Source: Anatilimnocola aggregata
GTDB lineage: Bacteria; Planctomycetota; Planctomycetia; Pirellulales; Pirellulaceae
Direction: 5' to 3'
Length of the DNA: 64,000 nt
Assembly (NCBI RefSeq): GCF_007747655.1
Contig: NZ_CP036274.1
Location: 7,936,001 to 8,000,000, forward strand
Position 1 is the stretch's first letter; each line of letters opens with the position of its first letter. The translations under genes were made by a program, and so were the position numbers. The notes beneath the pieces are model-generated. The model made no database searches and was not told the origin of the DNA. It was given only the letters and a program-made list of their open reading frames with translations. Below, piece by piece: positions 24,694-34,243 of the stretch.

Positions 24694-26919
24694 ATGCTTT
24701 GGTCCTCTCACGTTTGGCGGCTGCTCCTTTTACTCCTCGCCTGTTGCTGCGCGGTTGCGAGTAGTCCATCACCAGCGCTGGCTGCCGATCGCCTGGCGAT
24801 TGAATCTGTCGTTGCCGGTTTCGATGGCGTTTATAAAGCGGGTTTCTGGACCCAATTCGTCCTGCGATTGAAGGCCGGACCAGAGGGCGCTCAAGGTCGG
24901 CTCGACTTGCTCACTGAAGATGGCGACGGAGTGCCGGTCATTTACCCGGCCGACGATTCGGGCGTGATTGACCTCGCGGCGAACGCCACAACGACCGTGC
25001 GGTTGTATGCCAAGGCTGGTCCACAGCGTAGCGAGTGGCACTTGCAACTCCGCCGGCCCGATGAAGACCAGGTTCTCTGGTCCCAGCGGCTTAACATTTC
25101 GCCACCGCAAAAAGCCACGCGCGAACTGCTGGTCACCATCGGTCCCGATCAGGGAATTGCAGCCGCCGTGAACCTGGTGAAGCGCCCCGAAGAAGTTTCG
25201 TTCCTGCTCGCGGGTGTGAAGCAGGCCAACGAGCTACCGGATCGAGTGTGGGGTTATGAAGGTGTCGAACGTATTCTGCTAATTGCCAGTCCGGCCGGCA
25301 TTGCGGATGACCTGACACCGCCACAAATCGAAGCACTCGAGAAATGGGTCCTCCTCGGCGGCAAGCTGATTCTGTCGATGGGAACCAAGGCTCCGGAGTT
25401 GCTGGCCCCAACGCGACCATTTTCCAAGTTCGCACCGGGCAACTTCGAGTCGCTCGATTCGCTGCGCGAAGTGACGGGGCTTGCCAACTATTCAGGTGCC
25501 GAGTTCCCCCGCCGCCTGCTGGCCGATGATCGCCGGCCCGCAGTGGTAAAACTGGCGAAGAACACGGCGCGCGTGGAACTGGAGCAAGGTGGTCAGGCAG
25601 GCAATCCACCATTGATCCTGCGGCAGATGCAGGGCTTCGGGCAAGTGACCTTTATCGCATTGGAACTCGATCATCCCACGCTGCTCGAGTGGAAAGGGCA
25701 TAGCCGCTTTGTAGCCCGCGTGCTGCAACTGGGTGGACCGGCGGCCGATAACCTGGCCGCAGCCCGCAGTAACTCGATCACACATCTGGGCTACGACGAT
25801 CTCGTCGGCCAGTTGCGCGCGGTGCTCGATCAATTTCCCGGCGTCACGGTCGTCAGTTTCACAGCCGTTGCGATGGTCGCCATCTTGCTGCTGCTGCTCA
25901 TCGGCCCCGCCGACTACTTCGTCATCAATTACTTGAATCTGCCGCGCACCATCACTTGGGTTACGTTCCCGCTGGTTTGTCTCGCCTTCTGCCTGGGGAC
26001 GTGGTTGCTGGGCCGCTCGGCGCACGGCAACTTGACTCGCATCAATCAGGTGGAAGTTGTCGATATCGATATCAGCCAGAATCTGGTTCGCGGCACGCTC
26101 TGGACGCATCTCTATTCGCCACATGCCCGCAGCGCTCAACTCTCGCTGCGTGTCCAAGGCAGCGGCGAACTGTGGCAAGAAGTGCAAGGCGTGGCCGACT
26201 GGCAAGGACTTCCCGGCGCGGGACTGGGGGGCCTGGCTTCGCCGCAAGTGGCCCTCGACGCGTCGACTCCTTATTTGATTTCACCACCGGGACGCATTTC
26301 GGTCATCGATGGCTTGCCACTTCGCACGGCCAGTTCCAAAGCTCTCTCGGCCCGCTGGTGGGGCAAGGCGACCTTCACACCCGATCTGACGCCGCTGCGG
26401 TACAACACCTACGGACATCTAGCTGGCGAACTAACGAACCCGCTGCCCATCAAACTGAGCGACTGCTTGCTGGCCAGCGGTGAGTGGCTTTATCGTCTCG
26501 AAGCGCTCGAGCCGGGACAAAAGTTGCAACTCAGTTCGCTGACGGCGCTGAATCTGGAATCGCGCCTGCAGCGCCGACAAGTGATCGACACCAAAGACCT
26601 CTCGACGCCGTGGAACCCGACCGACACCGACCTGACCCGGATCATGCACATGCTAATGTTGCACGATGCGGTTCACGGCCCCAAGTACACCGGCATGAGC
26701 CATCGCTTTCAGCCCCAGATCGATCTCAGCCAGCATGTACGGAGCGGCCGCGCGGTCCTCATGGGGCGGGCCGAATCTCCCACGGCTTCGCTCCCCCTCG
26801 AAGGTTTGCGGGCCGATGAATTGCAGGCGCAAACCTGGACCTGGTATCGCCTGGTCTGGCCTGTGCAAGATCGCGAAACCGATACGACGACCGCCTCCTC
26901 GAAATCACTCTCGCCTTGA
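24694..26919 (+). CDS. Membrane protein with large extracytoplasmic parts, next to an ABC ATPase
   Basis: A 741-residue protein with a signal peptide or anchor (1-26, LLLLLLACCCAVASSPSPALAA). The N-terminal extracytoplasmic part (about 30-380) contains a Rossmann-like piece (GYEGVERILLIASPAGIADDLTPPQIEALEKWVLLGGKLILS), which resembles the GATase/DUF4350-like domains of gliding or ABC-associated proteins. Two membrane helices lie at about 388-408 and 424-443, followed by a beta-rich C-terminal part. ATG 24694 is preceded by CAGG and fits the signal peptide. The ABC ATPase gene starts 12 bases after the stop, so the two probably work together. Exact function unknown. Confidence 0.75.
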   Translation: MLWSSHVWRLLLLLLACCCAVASSPSPALAADRLAIESVVAGFDGVYKAGFWTQFVLRLKAGPEGAQGRLDLLTEDGDGVPVIYPADDSGVIDLAANATTTVRLYAKAGPQRSEWHLQLRRPDEDQVLWSQRLNISPPQKATRELLVTIGPDQGIAAAVNLVKRPEEVSFLLAGVKQANELPDRVWGYEGVERILLIASPAGIADDLTPPQIEALEKWVLLGGKLILSMGTKAPELLAPTRPFSKFAPGNFESLDSLREVTGLANYSGAEFPRRLLADDRRPAVVKLAKNTARVELEQGGQAGNPPLILRQMQGFGQVTFIALELDHPTLLEWKGHSRFVARVLQLGGPAADNLAAARSNSITHLGYDDLVGQLRAVLDQFPGVTVVSFTAVAMVAILLLLLIGPADYFVINYLNLPRTITWVTFPLVCLAFCLGTWLLGRSAHGNLTRINQVEVVDIDISQNLVRGTLWTHLYSPHARSAQLSLRVQGSGELWQEVQGVADWQGLPGAGLGGLASPQVALDASTPYLISPPGRISVIDGLPLRTASSKALSARWWGKATFTPDLTPLRYNTYGHLAGELTNPLPIKLSDCLLASGEWLYRLEALEPGQKLQLSSLTALNLESRLQRRQVIDTKDLSTPWNPTDTDLTRIMHMLMLHDAVHGPKYTGMSHRFQPQIDLSQHVRSGRAVLMGRAESPTASLPLEGLRADELQAQTWTWYRLVWPVQDRETDTTTASSKSLSP

Positions 26920-26931
26920 CCTTAGCTTGCC

Positions 26932-27864
26932 ATGATTAAGACCGTCGATCTGACGAAAAAATACGATGAGTTGTATGCGATTCAGGATATCAACCTGGAT
27001 CTCCAAGCTGGCGATCTATTCGGCTTTATCGGCCCCAACGGTGCGGGCAAGACAACGACGATGAAGATCCTCGCCACGCTGTTGCAGCCATCGTCGGGCG
27101 AAGCTTACGTTTGCGGTCATTCGATTTATCGCGAGCCCAAAGAGATTCGCCGTCTCGTCGGTTACATGCCCGATTTCTTCGGTGTGTACGACGATATGAA
27201 AGTGATCGAGTACCTCGAGTTCTTCGCCGCCGCTTATCGCATCTCGGGTGCCAAGCGCCGCGAAGTCTGCAACGAGAAACTGGCCCTCGTCGATCTCGAT
27301 TTCAAGCGCGACGCCTTCGCCAGCACTCTGTCGCGCGGTCAAACGCAGCGTCTGGGTCTGGCCCGCGTGCTGCTGCACGAACCGCAAGTGCTGCTGCTCG
27401 ATGAACCCCTCAGCGGGCTCGATCCGCGAGCGCGGATCGAAATGCGCGCGGTCCTGCGGCGCTTGGGCGAGCAAGGCAAAACGATCATGGTCAGCAGCCA
27501 TATTTTGCCGGAACTGGCCGATATGTGTAATAAGGTCGGCATCATCGACCGCGGCGTGATGGGCTTTAACGGCACCGTAGCCGACGTCATTAAGAAGGTT
27601 CGTCCGCGGGTTGTGCTGCACATTGAAGTGGCCGGCGATCAGCAGGCGGCCGCAAACAAACTGCGAGAAAACCGACTTGTCGAGAGTGTCGACTTAACCC
27701 CTCCGTTATTGACGGTCACACTGCGAGAAGGCATCGAAGAGTACGCCGAACTCTCCACACTCTTGATCTCGGCGGGCTTTCCCCTCAAGCTATTCCGCGA
27801 GGAAGAAGTCAACCTTGAGTCCGCTTTCATGCTGCTGACCAAAGGGCTGGGCGTACGTACGTAA
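26932..27864 (+). CDS. ABC transporter ATP-binding protein
   Basis: A 310-residue ATPase: Walker A GPNGAGKTT at about residues 35-43, signature LSRGQTQRLGLARVLL at about 132-147 (LSRGQ in place of LSGGQ), Walker B VLLLDEPLSGLDP, then the switch His in MVSSHIL. The extra 80 residues at the C-terminus resemble the regulatory tail of ABC-2 (NatA/Gld-type) ATPases. It follows the 741-residue membrane protein by 12 bases. No ABC-2 permease is encoded next to it, so the membrane partner is either that protein or encoded elsewhere. Confidence 0.93.
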   Translation: MIKTVDLTKKYDELYAIQDINLDLQAGDLFGFIGPNGAGKTTTMKILATLLQPSSGEAYVCGHSIYREPKEIRRLVGYMPDFFGVYDDMKVIEYLEFFAAAYRISGAKRREVCNEKLALVDLDFKRDAFASTLSRGQTQRLGLARVLLHEPQVLLLDEPLSGLDPRARIEMRAVLRRLGEQGKTIMVSSHILPELADMCNKVGIIDRGVMGFNGTVADVIKKVRPRVVLHIEVAGDQQAAANKLRENRLVESVDLTPPLLTVTLREGIEEYAELSTLLISAGFPLKLFREEEVNLESAFMLLTKGLGVRT

Positions 27865-27954
27865 CGATTTCGCACCTGGCGACCCAACCCGTACTTCCTT
27901 TCCTGGTTCTTCATTCTGCCTTCTAAATTCTGGATTCAAACAGGGGGTTCTGCG

Positions 27955-28800
27955 ATGGAAGTCTGGCCGCTCGGAGTTTTTACTAGTGTCGACGCCGGAC
28001 TCGGTGTGAAGTTGGAAGTAGCCCACGAATTGGGCGTTCCGACGATTCAGATTCACGCGCCGCACGAAGCGACCCGCACCAAAGCGGCCGCTGATGCCTT
28101 CTTAAAGAAAATTGGCGACTACAACATTCGGCTGACGTGTGTCTTCTGCGGATTTGAAGGGGAAAGCTACGCCGATATTCCCACGGTGGCCAAGACCGTC
28201 GGCCTAGTCCCGCCGGAGACTCGCGCGGCCCGCACCCAAGAGACCAAAGAGATTGCCGACTTCGCCAAGCTGCTGGGGTGCAATACCGTCGGCATGCACA
28301 TTGGCTTTGTGCCGCACGATAAGCACGATCCGCTGTACCAGCAGATCGTGACGACCGCCCGCGAGATTTGCGATCACTGCGATCGCAACGGTCAGCAGAT
28401 CAATCTTGAGACCGGACAAGAATCGGCCGCTGGGTTGCTGCAATTCATTGGCGATGTACAGCGGGACAATCTCTACATCAACTTCGATCCCGCTAACATG
28501 ATTCTGTATGGCAACGGCGAACCGATCGCCGCCCTCGCCGAGGTGGGCAAGTTCGTTCGCAGCGTCCACTGCAAGGATGGCAAGTGGGCGAAAAATCCGG
28601 GCCAGGAATGGGGGCAGGAAGTCGCGCTCGGCGAAGGGGACGTCGGCATGGAAAACTACCTGCGCAAGCTGCTCGAAATTGGCTACCGCGGCCCGCTCAC
28701 CATCGAACGCGAAATCCCACAGGACCCTGTTCGCCAGAAGGCCGAAATCGGCGGCGCACTCGCCCTGCTGAGTAGTTTGAAGAAGAAGATTCTCGGTTAG
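27955..28800 (+). CDS. TIM-barrel sugar phosphate isomerase/epimerase-like protein
   Basis: A 281-residue protein of the xylose-isomerase-like TIM-barrel (AP endonuclease 2) superfamily. It shows the expected strand-end residues for a divalent metal: INLETGQE (Glu), LYINFDPANM (Asp), VRSVHCKDGKW (His) and PLTIEREI (Glu). There is no signal peptide. Members isomerise or epimerise sugars or inositol derivatives; the substrate cannot be told. ATG 27955 follows AGGGGG at 27942-27947, a good ribosome-binding site. It converges on the thioesterase gene, with a hairpin between. Confidence 0.85.
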   Translation: MEVWPLGVFTSVDAGLGVKLEVAHELGVPTIQIHAPHEATRTKAAADAFLKKIGDYNIRLTCVFCGFEGESYADIPTVAKTVGLVPPETRAARTQETKEIADFAKLLGCNTVGMHIGFVPHDKHDPLYQQIVTTAREICDHCDRNGQQINLETGQESAAGLLQFIGDVQRDNLYINFDPANMILYGNGEPIAALAEVGKFVRSVHCKDGKWAKNPGQEWGQEVALGEGDVGMENYLRKLLEIGYRGPLTIEREIPQDPVRQKAEIGGALALLSSLKKKILG

Positions 28801-28803
28801 ATC

Positions 28804-28824
28804 GCACTCACGCGTGACGAGTGC
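28804..28824. terminator. Hairpin between convergent genes
   Basis: GCACTC (28804-28809) pairs with GAGTGC (28819-28824) around ACGCGTGAC. It lies between the convergent stop codons of the isomerase-like gene and the thioesterase gene and could act on both strands. It has no T-run, so the terminator call is tentative. Confidence 0.4.
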
Positions 28825-29258
28825 TAGGCCATGAGCGCGCGAAACTTCTGCTGCATATCTTCGGGAATGGGAGCCGCGCGCATCGGTTGACCGGGGCGGG
28901 CGGCAATGCACGCCAGCCGCAACCGACCGCGGGCGACGAGTTCTTCCCGGCGAAAGACCGTGAACTGCAACATCACACTGCTGGGACGCAGGCGCTCAAT
29001 GGCAACTTCGATTTGCAGTTCGTCGGCCAGTTGAATCGGCAGCAGCAGGTCGCAAGCGGCCGAGACGCGCGGCCAGCCTTGTTCGACACCATCATCTCGT
29101 CGCCAGAGCATGGGAATGCCCAGCGAGCGAAAGAGTGCCTGCTCGGCTTCTTCGAAATATCGCAGCAGATTTGCGAAGTGCAGACAGCCCGTGAGATCGG
29201 TTTCGGAGAATGCGACCCGGCGGGCATGACGAAAAGGAACTGGCGAACCCTCGGTCAT
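28824..29258 (-). CDS. Hotdog-fold acyl-CoA thioesterase
   Basis: A 144-residue protein of the 4-hydroxybenzoyl-CoA thioesterase family. The helix-capping active-site region reads VAFSETDLTGCLHFANLLRYFEEAEQALF, with the catalytic acid in SETD. The strand LADELQIEVAIERLRPSSVMLQF follows, as in YbgC-like enzymes. These hydrolyse short acyl-CoA thioesters in the cytoplasm. ATG 29258 overlaps the stop of the upstream ABC permease gene in ATGA, so translation is probably coupled. The longer open frame upstream lies inside the permease gene and is not coding. Confidence 0.85.
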   Translation of the reverse strand: MTEGSPVPFRHARRVAFSETDLTGCLHFANLLRYFEEAEQALFRSLGIPMLWRRDDGVEQGWPRVSAACDLLLPIQLADELQIEVAIERLRPSSVMLQFTVFRREELVARGRLRLACIAARPGQPMRAAPIPEDMQQKFRALMA

Positions 29259-31465
29259 GGGCTCGCCTTGCGTTTGCCAACAAACACGAGGGCGGCACCG
29301 ACAATCGCCATGACCGCTGCCACCGCGAGGAGCTGCCCCGGCAAGTGCGATTCGTTCTCGGGATCGAAGCCGAACTTCTGAATGTCCGACTTCCAACGGG
29401 CCATGGCCATCAGCAGACCGTTGTGGACCATGTGAAGCAGCATGCCGGGCCACACGCTACCGCTGCGCCAACAGATCCAGCCCAGCACGAGGCCAAGCAT
29501 AGCGCTCGAAATCACGCGTTCGAGTACTGCCAGGCCGCCGACCGACAAGTGAAACACACCGAAGAGGGCCGCTGAAATCAAAATCGCTCCCCAGTAGGGC
29601 AATTTCTGTTGTAGAGCATTCTGCAGATAGCCGCGAAAGAACAGTTCTTCGCAAATCGCCGGCATGATCGCCATCGAGATTAGCACGAACGCAAACGGCA
29701 CCTGCTGCAACTGCTCGATGAACTTCTCGACGCCGGGAATCAGCTTGGCCAGGTCGGCCGAAGAGAGTGTCGAGATGCCCAGATGCTGCGCGAGTACGAC
29801 GAGTTCGTGCGCGAACGGCCACAAACTGAGTCCTAACAAACCCGCGCCGATGACCGCCAGCGGCGAAGGGATTCGCAATTGCCACGCGGTCGTTAGCCGC
29901 AAGTGCTGCCAAAGGGAGAGACCGAGCGGGATCAAGAAAAAGACAAACCCCAAACCGGCGGCGGACCACGTCAGCTTTTGCTGCATGGTGCCTGTGGTCA
30001 TTTGCCCAAGCAGGCCGTTGACCACGAAGTAGCTCGGGTAAATGATGGCGACTGCCGTGGCTGCCTGAGCCAGCGTCGGCAGTGGTTGCGGCTCGGAGGG
30101 GCGACGCATCAAGTCGGCCCAACTTCCCTGACTGCCATACAGAACGGCATCGCTGCCGAAGATCTTCGCCGCAAAAGCCAGGGCAGCGAGGGCATACAAA
30201 ACGGTCGTTATCACGGCGGTGGCGGCGGCAATCGGCTCCGCGCGGTTCTGCAGCAAGTCGCGCGAGAGGAGCACGATGTTCGCCAGGGGCGTAATCGCGA
30301 GCACACCTTCCAGTTTCAATCCGGGCAGGAGGCTCAAAAATCCGGGAGCCAGCGAAAGGAGCACGAGGGGAATCAGATAGGCCTGCGCCTCTTTAAAGCT
30401 ACGGGCAAAGCTGGTGACGGTGAGCATTACCGCCGAGAAAAACGCAGCAAACAGCAGCAGCAGGCCAAGCACGGCAAAGACGGTAGAGATTGGCAAACCG
30501 TGCGGACCCAGCAACAGTTTGCTCAGGCCGCTGGCCTGCAAGGTGATTGTCATGGCCGTGAGGTTGATGACCGCGGTCATCAGTGCCACGAAGAGCACGG
30601 CAAAGTACTTGGCGAGGAGCAGTCCCAAGCGTGGGACGGGGGCGGCCATCAAAGCTTCCAGCGTGCCCCGCTCTCGCTCCCCGGCAGTCAGGTCGATCGC
30701 AGGATAAACCGCGCCGGTCATGGTCATCAAAATCAAAATCAGTGGAATCAATGAGGCGATCTGCACCGTCTCGTCGTCGGTGCGAATGGGCTGGTGCGAC
30801 CAACTGATCCGCGGCCGATCATCGCCACCCAGGATCTTCAATTCGCGATACAGCAGGGCATCGTTGGCGGCGCGCAGGCGGCGGTCGATGAACTTGGCCA
30901 GATCGCGGCCATACGAACTCTTCGGCAGATAAATCAGATCGAAATCCAGTCGCTGCGGATCATCTTCATCCCGCTGGTGGACCCGAATGGCAACATCGGC
31001 CACCCCGCCATTGACGAGCGCCAGCAAATCGGAATCGTAGACACCTTGGATGCGATCGAGTTGCGGCTCTGGCAACGCTTGCTGCAACAGCGAAGTTGCA
31101 CTCGGCACCGAACCGCTGGGCTTGGTGGTTTCGACGTTCTCGGCGGCAGACTTGATTTCGCCCGTTTCGCGCAGCCAACTATCGCCGAGCTTCACGCGCT
31201 GCATCAGTTCGAGAACTTCCGATTCATCGCTGGCGGCAATGGTCCAGTGCATCGCACTATCGGCCGGTGCGCTAAGGAGCATGAACTGCTGAAAGACCAC
31301 GCTAATGATCGGATAGAGGAGCAGCGGCATCAGCACCAGCGTGACGATGGTGCGGCGATCACGCAGCGTCTCACGCAGTTCTTTGCGCGTCAGGCGCACG
31401 ACGCGGGTAACCCACGATTGCCGGACGACGCCCAGCTTGTCGGCAGGTGTTGGCTCGACAGACAT
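29255..31465 (-). CDS. ABC-2 permease fused to a CPBP intramembrane protease
   Basis: A 736-residue membrane protein. The N-terminal two thirds is an ABC-2/NatB-type permease: first helix near LRDRRTIVTLVLMPLLLYPIIS, a large outer loop, then six helices starting at IASLIPLILILMTMTGAVYPAIDLTAGERERGTLEALMAAP. The C-terminal third is a CPBP (Abi-type) protease domain with EExxxR at 606-611 (EELFFR), FGVFHLS and HMVHNGL carrying the metal-binding residues. This fusion type is known in several bacterial phyla. It shares one base with the ATPase gene (TGATG) and four with the thioesterase gene, giving a tightly coupled operon for export, with a possible membrane-protein processing step. Confidence 0.92.
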   Translation of the reverse strand: MSVEPTPADKLGVVRQSWVTRVVRLTRKELRETLRDRRTIVTLVLMPLLLYPIISVVFQQFMLLSAPADSAMHWTIAASDESEVLELMQRVKLGDSWLRETGEIKSAAENVETTKPSGSVPSATSLLQQALPEPQLDRIQGVYDSDLLALVNGGVADVAIRVHQRDEDDPQRLDFDLIYLPKSSYGRDLAKFIDRRLRAANDALLYRELKILGGDDRPRISWSHQPIRTDDETVQIASLIPLILILMTMTGAVYPAIDLTAGERERGTLEALMAAPVPRLGLLLAKYFAVLFVALMTAVINLTAMTITLQASGLSKLLLGPHGLPISTVFAVLGLLLLFAAFFSAVMLTVTSFARSFKEAQAYLIPLVLLSLAPGFLSLLPGLKLEGVLAITPLANIVLLSRDLLQNRAEPIAAATAVITTVLYALAALAFAAKIFGSDAVLYGSQGSWADLMRRPSEPQPLPTLAQAATAVAIIYPSYFVVNGLLGQMTTGTMQQKLTWSAAGLGFVFFLIPLGLSLWQHLRLTTAWQLRIPSPLAVIGAGLLGLSLWPFAHELVVLAQHLGISTLSSADLAKLIPGVEKFIEQLQQVPFAFVLISMAIMPAICEELFFRGYLQNALQQKLPYWGAILISAALFGVFHLSVGGLAVLERVISSAMLGLVLGWICWRSGSVWPGMLLHMVHNGLLMAMARWKSDIQKFGFDPENESHLPGQLLAVAAVMAIVGAALVFVGKRKASP

Positions 31466-32217
31466 CAGTTCCGGGCCTCCAGCAAGTCGGCGGCCGAAAG
31501 TCCTTTCAAGAACATTTCGGTCAACGTGTCGCAGCTCGTCCGCATGCGCAGTTCGGACATCGTTCCTTCGTGCATCAAGCGTCCTTTGTGCAACAGCCCA
31601 AACCGATCGCAGAGCCGTTCGGCTTCATCCAAGCGGTGCGTACTGACGATCACCGCTTTGCCCAAATTTCGGGCCGCGGCGATGAAATCGAAAATCACCT
31701 TGCTGCCAAGCACATCGAGCCCGCGGGTCGGTTCGTCGAGCAACAGCACCGGCGGATCGTGAATCAACGAGCGCGCGAGATTCACCCGCTGCTTTTGTCC
31801 TGTGCTAAGGGTAGCGCTGCGGCGGTCGAGAAAATCTTTCAGATCAAACAGCCGGCTGAGGTTATCGAGACTCTGGGCGGCTGTTTCATCAGGCACGCCA
31901 TATAAATCGGCAAAGAAGAGGAGTAACTCGCGCGGCGTCAGCCATTGGTACAAACCGGCGCTGGTACTCACCAGGCCAATGCGCGCCTTCACGGCGTCGG
32001 GGGATTCGACCGAGCGAAAGCCATCGACCTCGGCATAGCCACTGGTCGGCGCAAGCAGGCCCAGAATCATCCGCAGGGTCGTCGTTTTGCCAGCTCCGTT
32101 TTCGCCGAGCAGGCCGTAAACTTCACCGCGGGGTACGACCAGCGATAAGTGGTCGACGGCGACGACATCGCGGCCTGGATTGGGGAATGTCTTGGTCAAC
32201 TGTTCGACGGTGATCAT
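31465..32217 (-). CDS. NatA-like ABC transporter ATP-binding protein
   Basis: A 250-residue ATPase: Walker [13 protein letters not shown] at about 37-48, signature [16 protein letters not shown] at about 135-150 (Thr for Gly in LSGGQ, as in sodium-exporter NatA), Walker [14 protein letters not shown], switch His in [12 protein letters not shown]. It is the first gene of the operon with the ABC-2/CPBP fusion. NatAB systems export sodium ions or other small solutes; the substrate here is not shown. It is divergent from the TauE gene, with 240 bases between. Confidence 0.93.
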   Translation of the reverse strand: MITVEQLTKTFPNPGRDVVAVDHLSLVVPRGEVYGLLGENGAGKTTTLRMILGLLAPTSGYAEVDGFRSVESPDAVKARIGLVSTSAGLYQWLTPRELLLFFADLYGVPDETAAQSLDNLSRLFDLKDFLDRRSATLSTGQKQRVNLARSLIHDPPVLLLDEPTRGLDVLGSKVIFDFIAAARNLGKAVIVSTHRLDEAERLCDRFGLLHKGRLMHEGTMSELRMRTSCDTLTEMFLKGLSAADLLEARN

Positions 32218-32457
32218 TTCGCCTCAGTCGGCACGTGCGGGGGAGCGAGCAGGAACATGACATTATCAGCATCCCCTGCACTAAGGGCGATGGCCCGTTG
32301 AACAATTTCTTCACAAAGGCTTGTTCTTCGCCGGAAAAACCGGGCATTTCGCTCCCTGGCTATTGAACGCCACACAGGACGATTGGTTCTGCTCGCGACT
32401 GTCGAGTATTCTAATCACTTCTACCCGCCCCCCTCCTTTCCACATCTATCTTCCCCA

Positions 32458-33264
32458 GTGCCCCCTTACCTCACGGTTTTGTTGATCTTGCTGGCCAGCA
32501 GCGTGGTGCAGGGGGCTGTTGGTTTTGCGGGTGGTCTGTTCGCGATTCCGCTGTTGCTGATGATGGGCATTAGCGCGCCCGAAGCGGTGTCGATCAATAT
32601 GGTCGCATCGACGGTGCAGAACGCCCTGGGTGCCTGGCGACTGCGGCGAGAAATCGATTTTCGGGTGGCCTTTCGCCCGACGATCATTCGTTTCATCACG
32701 TTGCCGCTGGGAGTGGCAACGCTCTACTGGGTCGGCAACGCCAACAAGGATCTGGCGTCGCAAGTCGTCGGCTGCATCATCCTGCTGATTCTTGCCGCTC
32801 AATGGCTGCTTAGCGTGCCGCCGCAAGATCAGTTGCACTGGGCTTGGGAGATTCTCGCTTTCAGTTTCGGGGGCTTCCTGCTGGGACTGTGCGGCATGGG
32901 TGGCCCGATGATGGTGCTGTGGGTGATGGCTCATCGCTGGCCAATTATCAAGGCCAAGGCTTTTTTATATTTCATCTTCAGCACCGGCATGTTGCCGCAG
33001 GCTTTTTTCCTGTGGCTCTTTTTTGGCGACGAGATTTTCGGGGCCATCGGGCTTGGGCTGGCCGGCATTCCCTCGCTCATCATCGGCATGCTGATCGGAC
33101 TGAAGATCGGCAGTCACCTGCCCGATCACGTCATCCGCCGGCTGACGATTGCCGTTCTGGTGGTGATTGCACTTAGTTCGATCATCGTGCCGATGCTAAA
33201 ATCAAAACCAGCTGCTGCTCGCTTATCAGCCCCTTACACCACTCACGGAGCCTGCCATGTTTGA
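32458..33264 (+). CDS. TauE/SafE-family permease
   Basis: A 268-residue inner-membrane protein with about eight helices. The family's two glycine-rich repeats are visible: SSVVQGAVGFAGGLFAIPLLL in the first half and GFLLGLCGMGGPMMVLWVM in the second. Members export sulfite, sulfoacetate or related organic anions. GTG 32458 is chosen because the open frame from 32383 begins with 25 residues of Ser/Pro-rich, non-membrane sequence. The 3' end overlaps the start of the histidine kinase gene by eight bases, so the two are coupled. Confidence 0.87.
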   Translation: MPPYLTVLLILLASSVVQGAVGFAGGLFAIPLLLMMGISAPEAVSINMVASTVQNALGAWRLRREIDFRVAFRPTIIRFITLPLGVATLYWVGNANKDLASQVVGCIILLILAAQWLLSVPPQDQLHWAWEILAFSFGGFLLGLCGMGGPMMVLWVMAHRWPIIKAKAFLYFIFSTGMLPQAFFLWLFFGDEIFGAIGLGLAGIPSLIIGMLIGLKIGSHLPDHVIRRLTIAVLVVIALSSIIVPMLKSKPAAARLSAPYTTHGACHV

Positions 33265-34243
33265 ACGTCGCTCGCTCCGCTTGCCGATCACGCTGGGCGT
33301 CGTGCTAATCGTGCTCGTGGTCTTGATGCTGGTCGGCACGATTCTGACGCTCGTCATAGCGCTCCTCAGTTCTCCCACTGGCGCAGGCTGGTATTGGGCT
33401 TGGCTATCCATCGGCACGACGTTGCTCATTCTGATCTTGCTCGGTGTCATCATGTATCTGGTGCTGTCGATCAAGGCAGTCAACCTTACGCGGCGGCAGT
33501 CGAACTTTATCGATAGCGTCACCCACGAATTGAAGTCCCCCATCGCTTCGCTCAAGCTTTACATTCAAACGCTCAATCGGCGACAGATCAGCCCAACAGA
33601 GCAGGAATCGTTCTTTAAAGACATGCTCGAAGATGTTGAGCGCCTCGACCAACTTATCAATCACCTGCTCGATGTGGCTCGCATGGATCGCGTGGCTAAG
33701 CCCGGCGAAGAAGCCGACGTGGCAATTGACGACGTCCTGCGCAGTTGCACTCAGCAAGTTTGCTTGCGGCATCAGGTCCCGCTCGAAACGGTCCGATTGG
33801 ACCTAGCCCCCGCAATCATTCATTGCCGCCGGGTCGATCTCGAACTGGTCTTTCGTAATCTGATCGATAACGCCGTGAAGTACGCAGCCGATGAGAATCC
33901 GAGCGTCGAGGTCAAAATGGACTTCAGCGAATCGGGACGCGTGATTGTCCGCGTTTGCGATAATGGCCGCGGCATCCCCCCCGAACTTCGCCGCAAAATC
34001 TTCGGCCGCTTCGTGCGATTGGGGAGCGAGCTCGAACGAGATAAGCCCGGTACGGGTCTCGGGCTGCATATCGTCCGCACGTTGCTCGGCCGCCTGCGCG
34101 GCCAGATCCAGGTGCGCGATCGGCCGCAGGGCCGGGGGACGATGTTCGAGGTAAATTTGCCAGGGACACAGCGCGCAGCCCTCGCCGAGACCGAAGACAA
34201 GCCTAGTCCATCGAATCCTATTCCAACGAATACAGAGAGCTGA
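33257..34243 (+). CDS. Sensor histidine kinase
   Basis: A 328-residue kinase with two membrane helices (about 9-36 and 49-72) and a very short periplasmic loop. It has no HAMP or PAS domain. The phospho-acceptor is His90 in SVTHELKSPIASLK, the N box is LVFRNLIDNAVKYA, G1 is VCDNGRGIP and G2 is GTGLGLHIVR. No response regulator lies next to it. The tiny sensor loop suggests it detects events in the membrane, perhaps through the TauE-like permease whose gene it overlaps by eight bases. Its 3' end overlaps the convergent DUF58 gene by 26 bases. Confidence 0.92.
   Translation: MFERRSLRLPITLGVVLIVLVVLMLVGTILTLVIALLSSPTGAGWYWAWLSIGTTLLILILLGVIMYLVLSIKAVNLTRRQSNFIDSVTHELKSPIASLKLYIQTLNRRQISPTEQESFFKDMLEDVERLDQLINHLLDVARMDRVAKPGEEADVAIDDVLRSCTQQVCLRHQVPLETVRLDLAPAIIHCRRVDLELVFRNLIDNAVKYAADENPSVEVKMDFSESGRVIVRVCDNGRGIPPELRRKIFGRFVRLGSELERDKPGTGLGLHIVRTLLGRLRGQIQVRDRPQGRGTMFEVNLPGTQRAALAETEDKPSPSNPIPTNTES

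Noticed and set aside
34218-34243. Frameshift or mis-assembly where the histidine kinase and DUF58 genes overlap
   Set aside because: The two genes converge and both end in ordinary C-terminal tails. A 26-base overlap of 3' ends needs no error to explain it.
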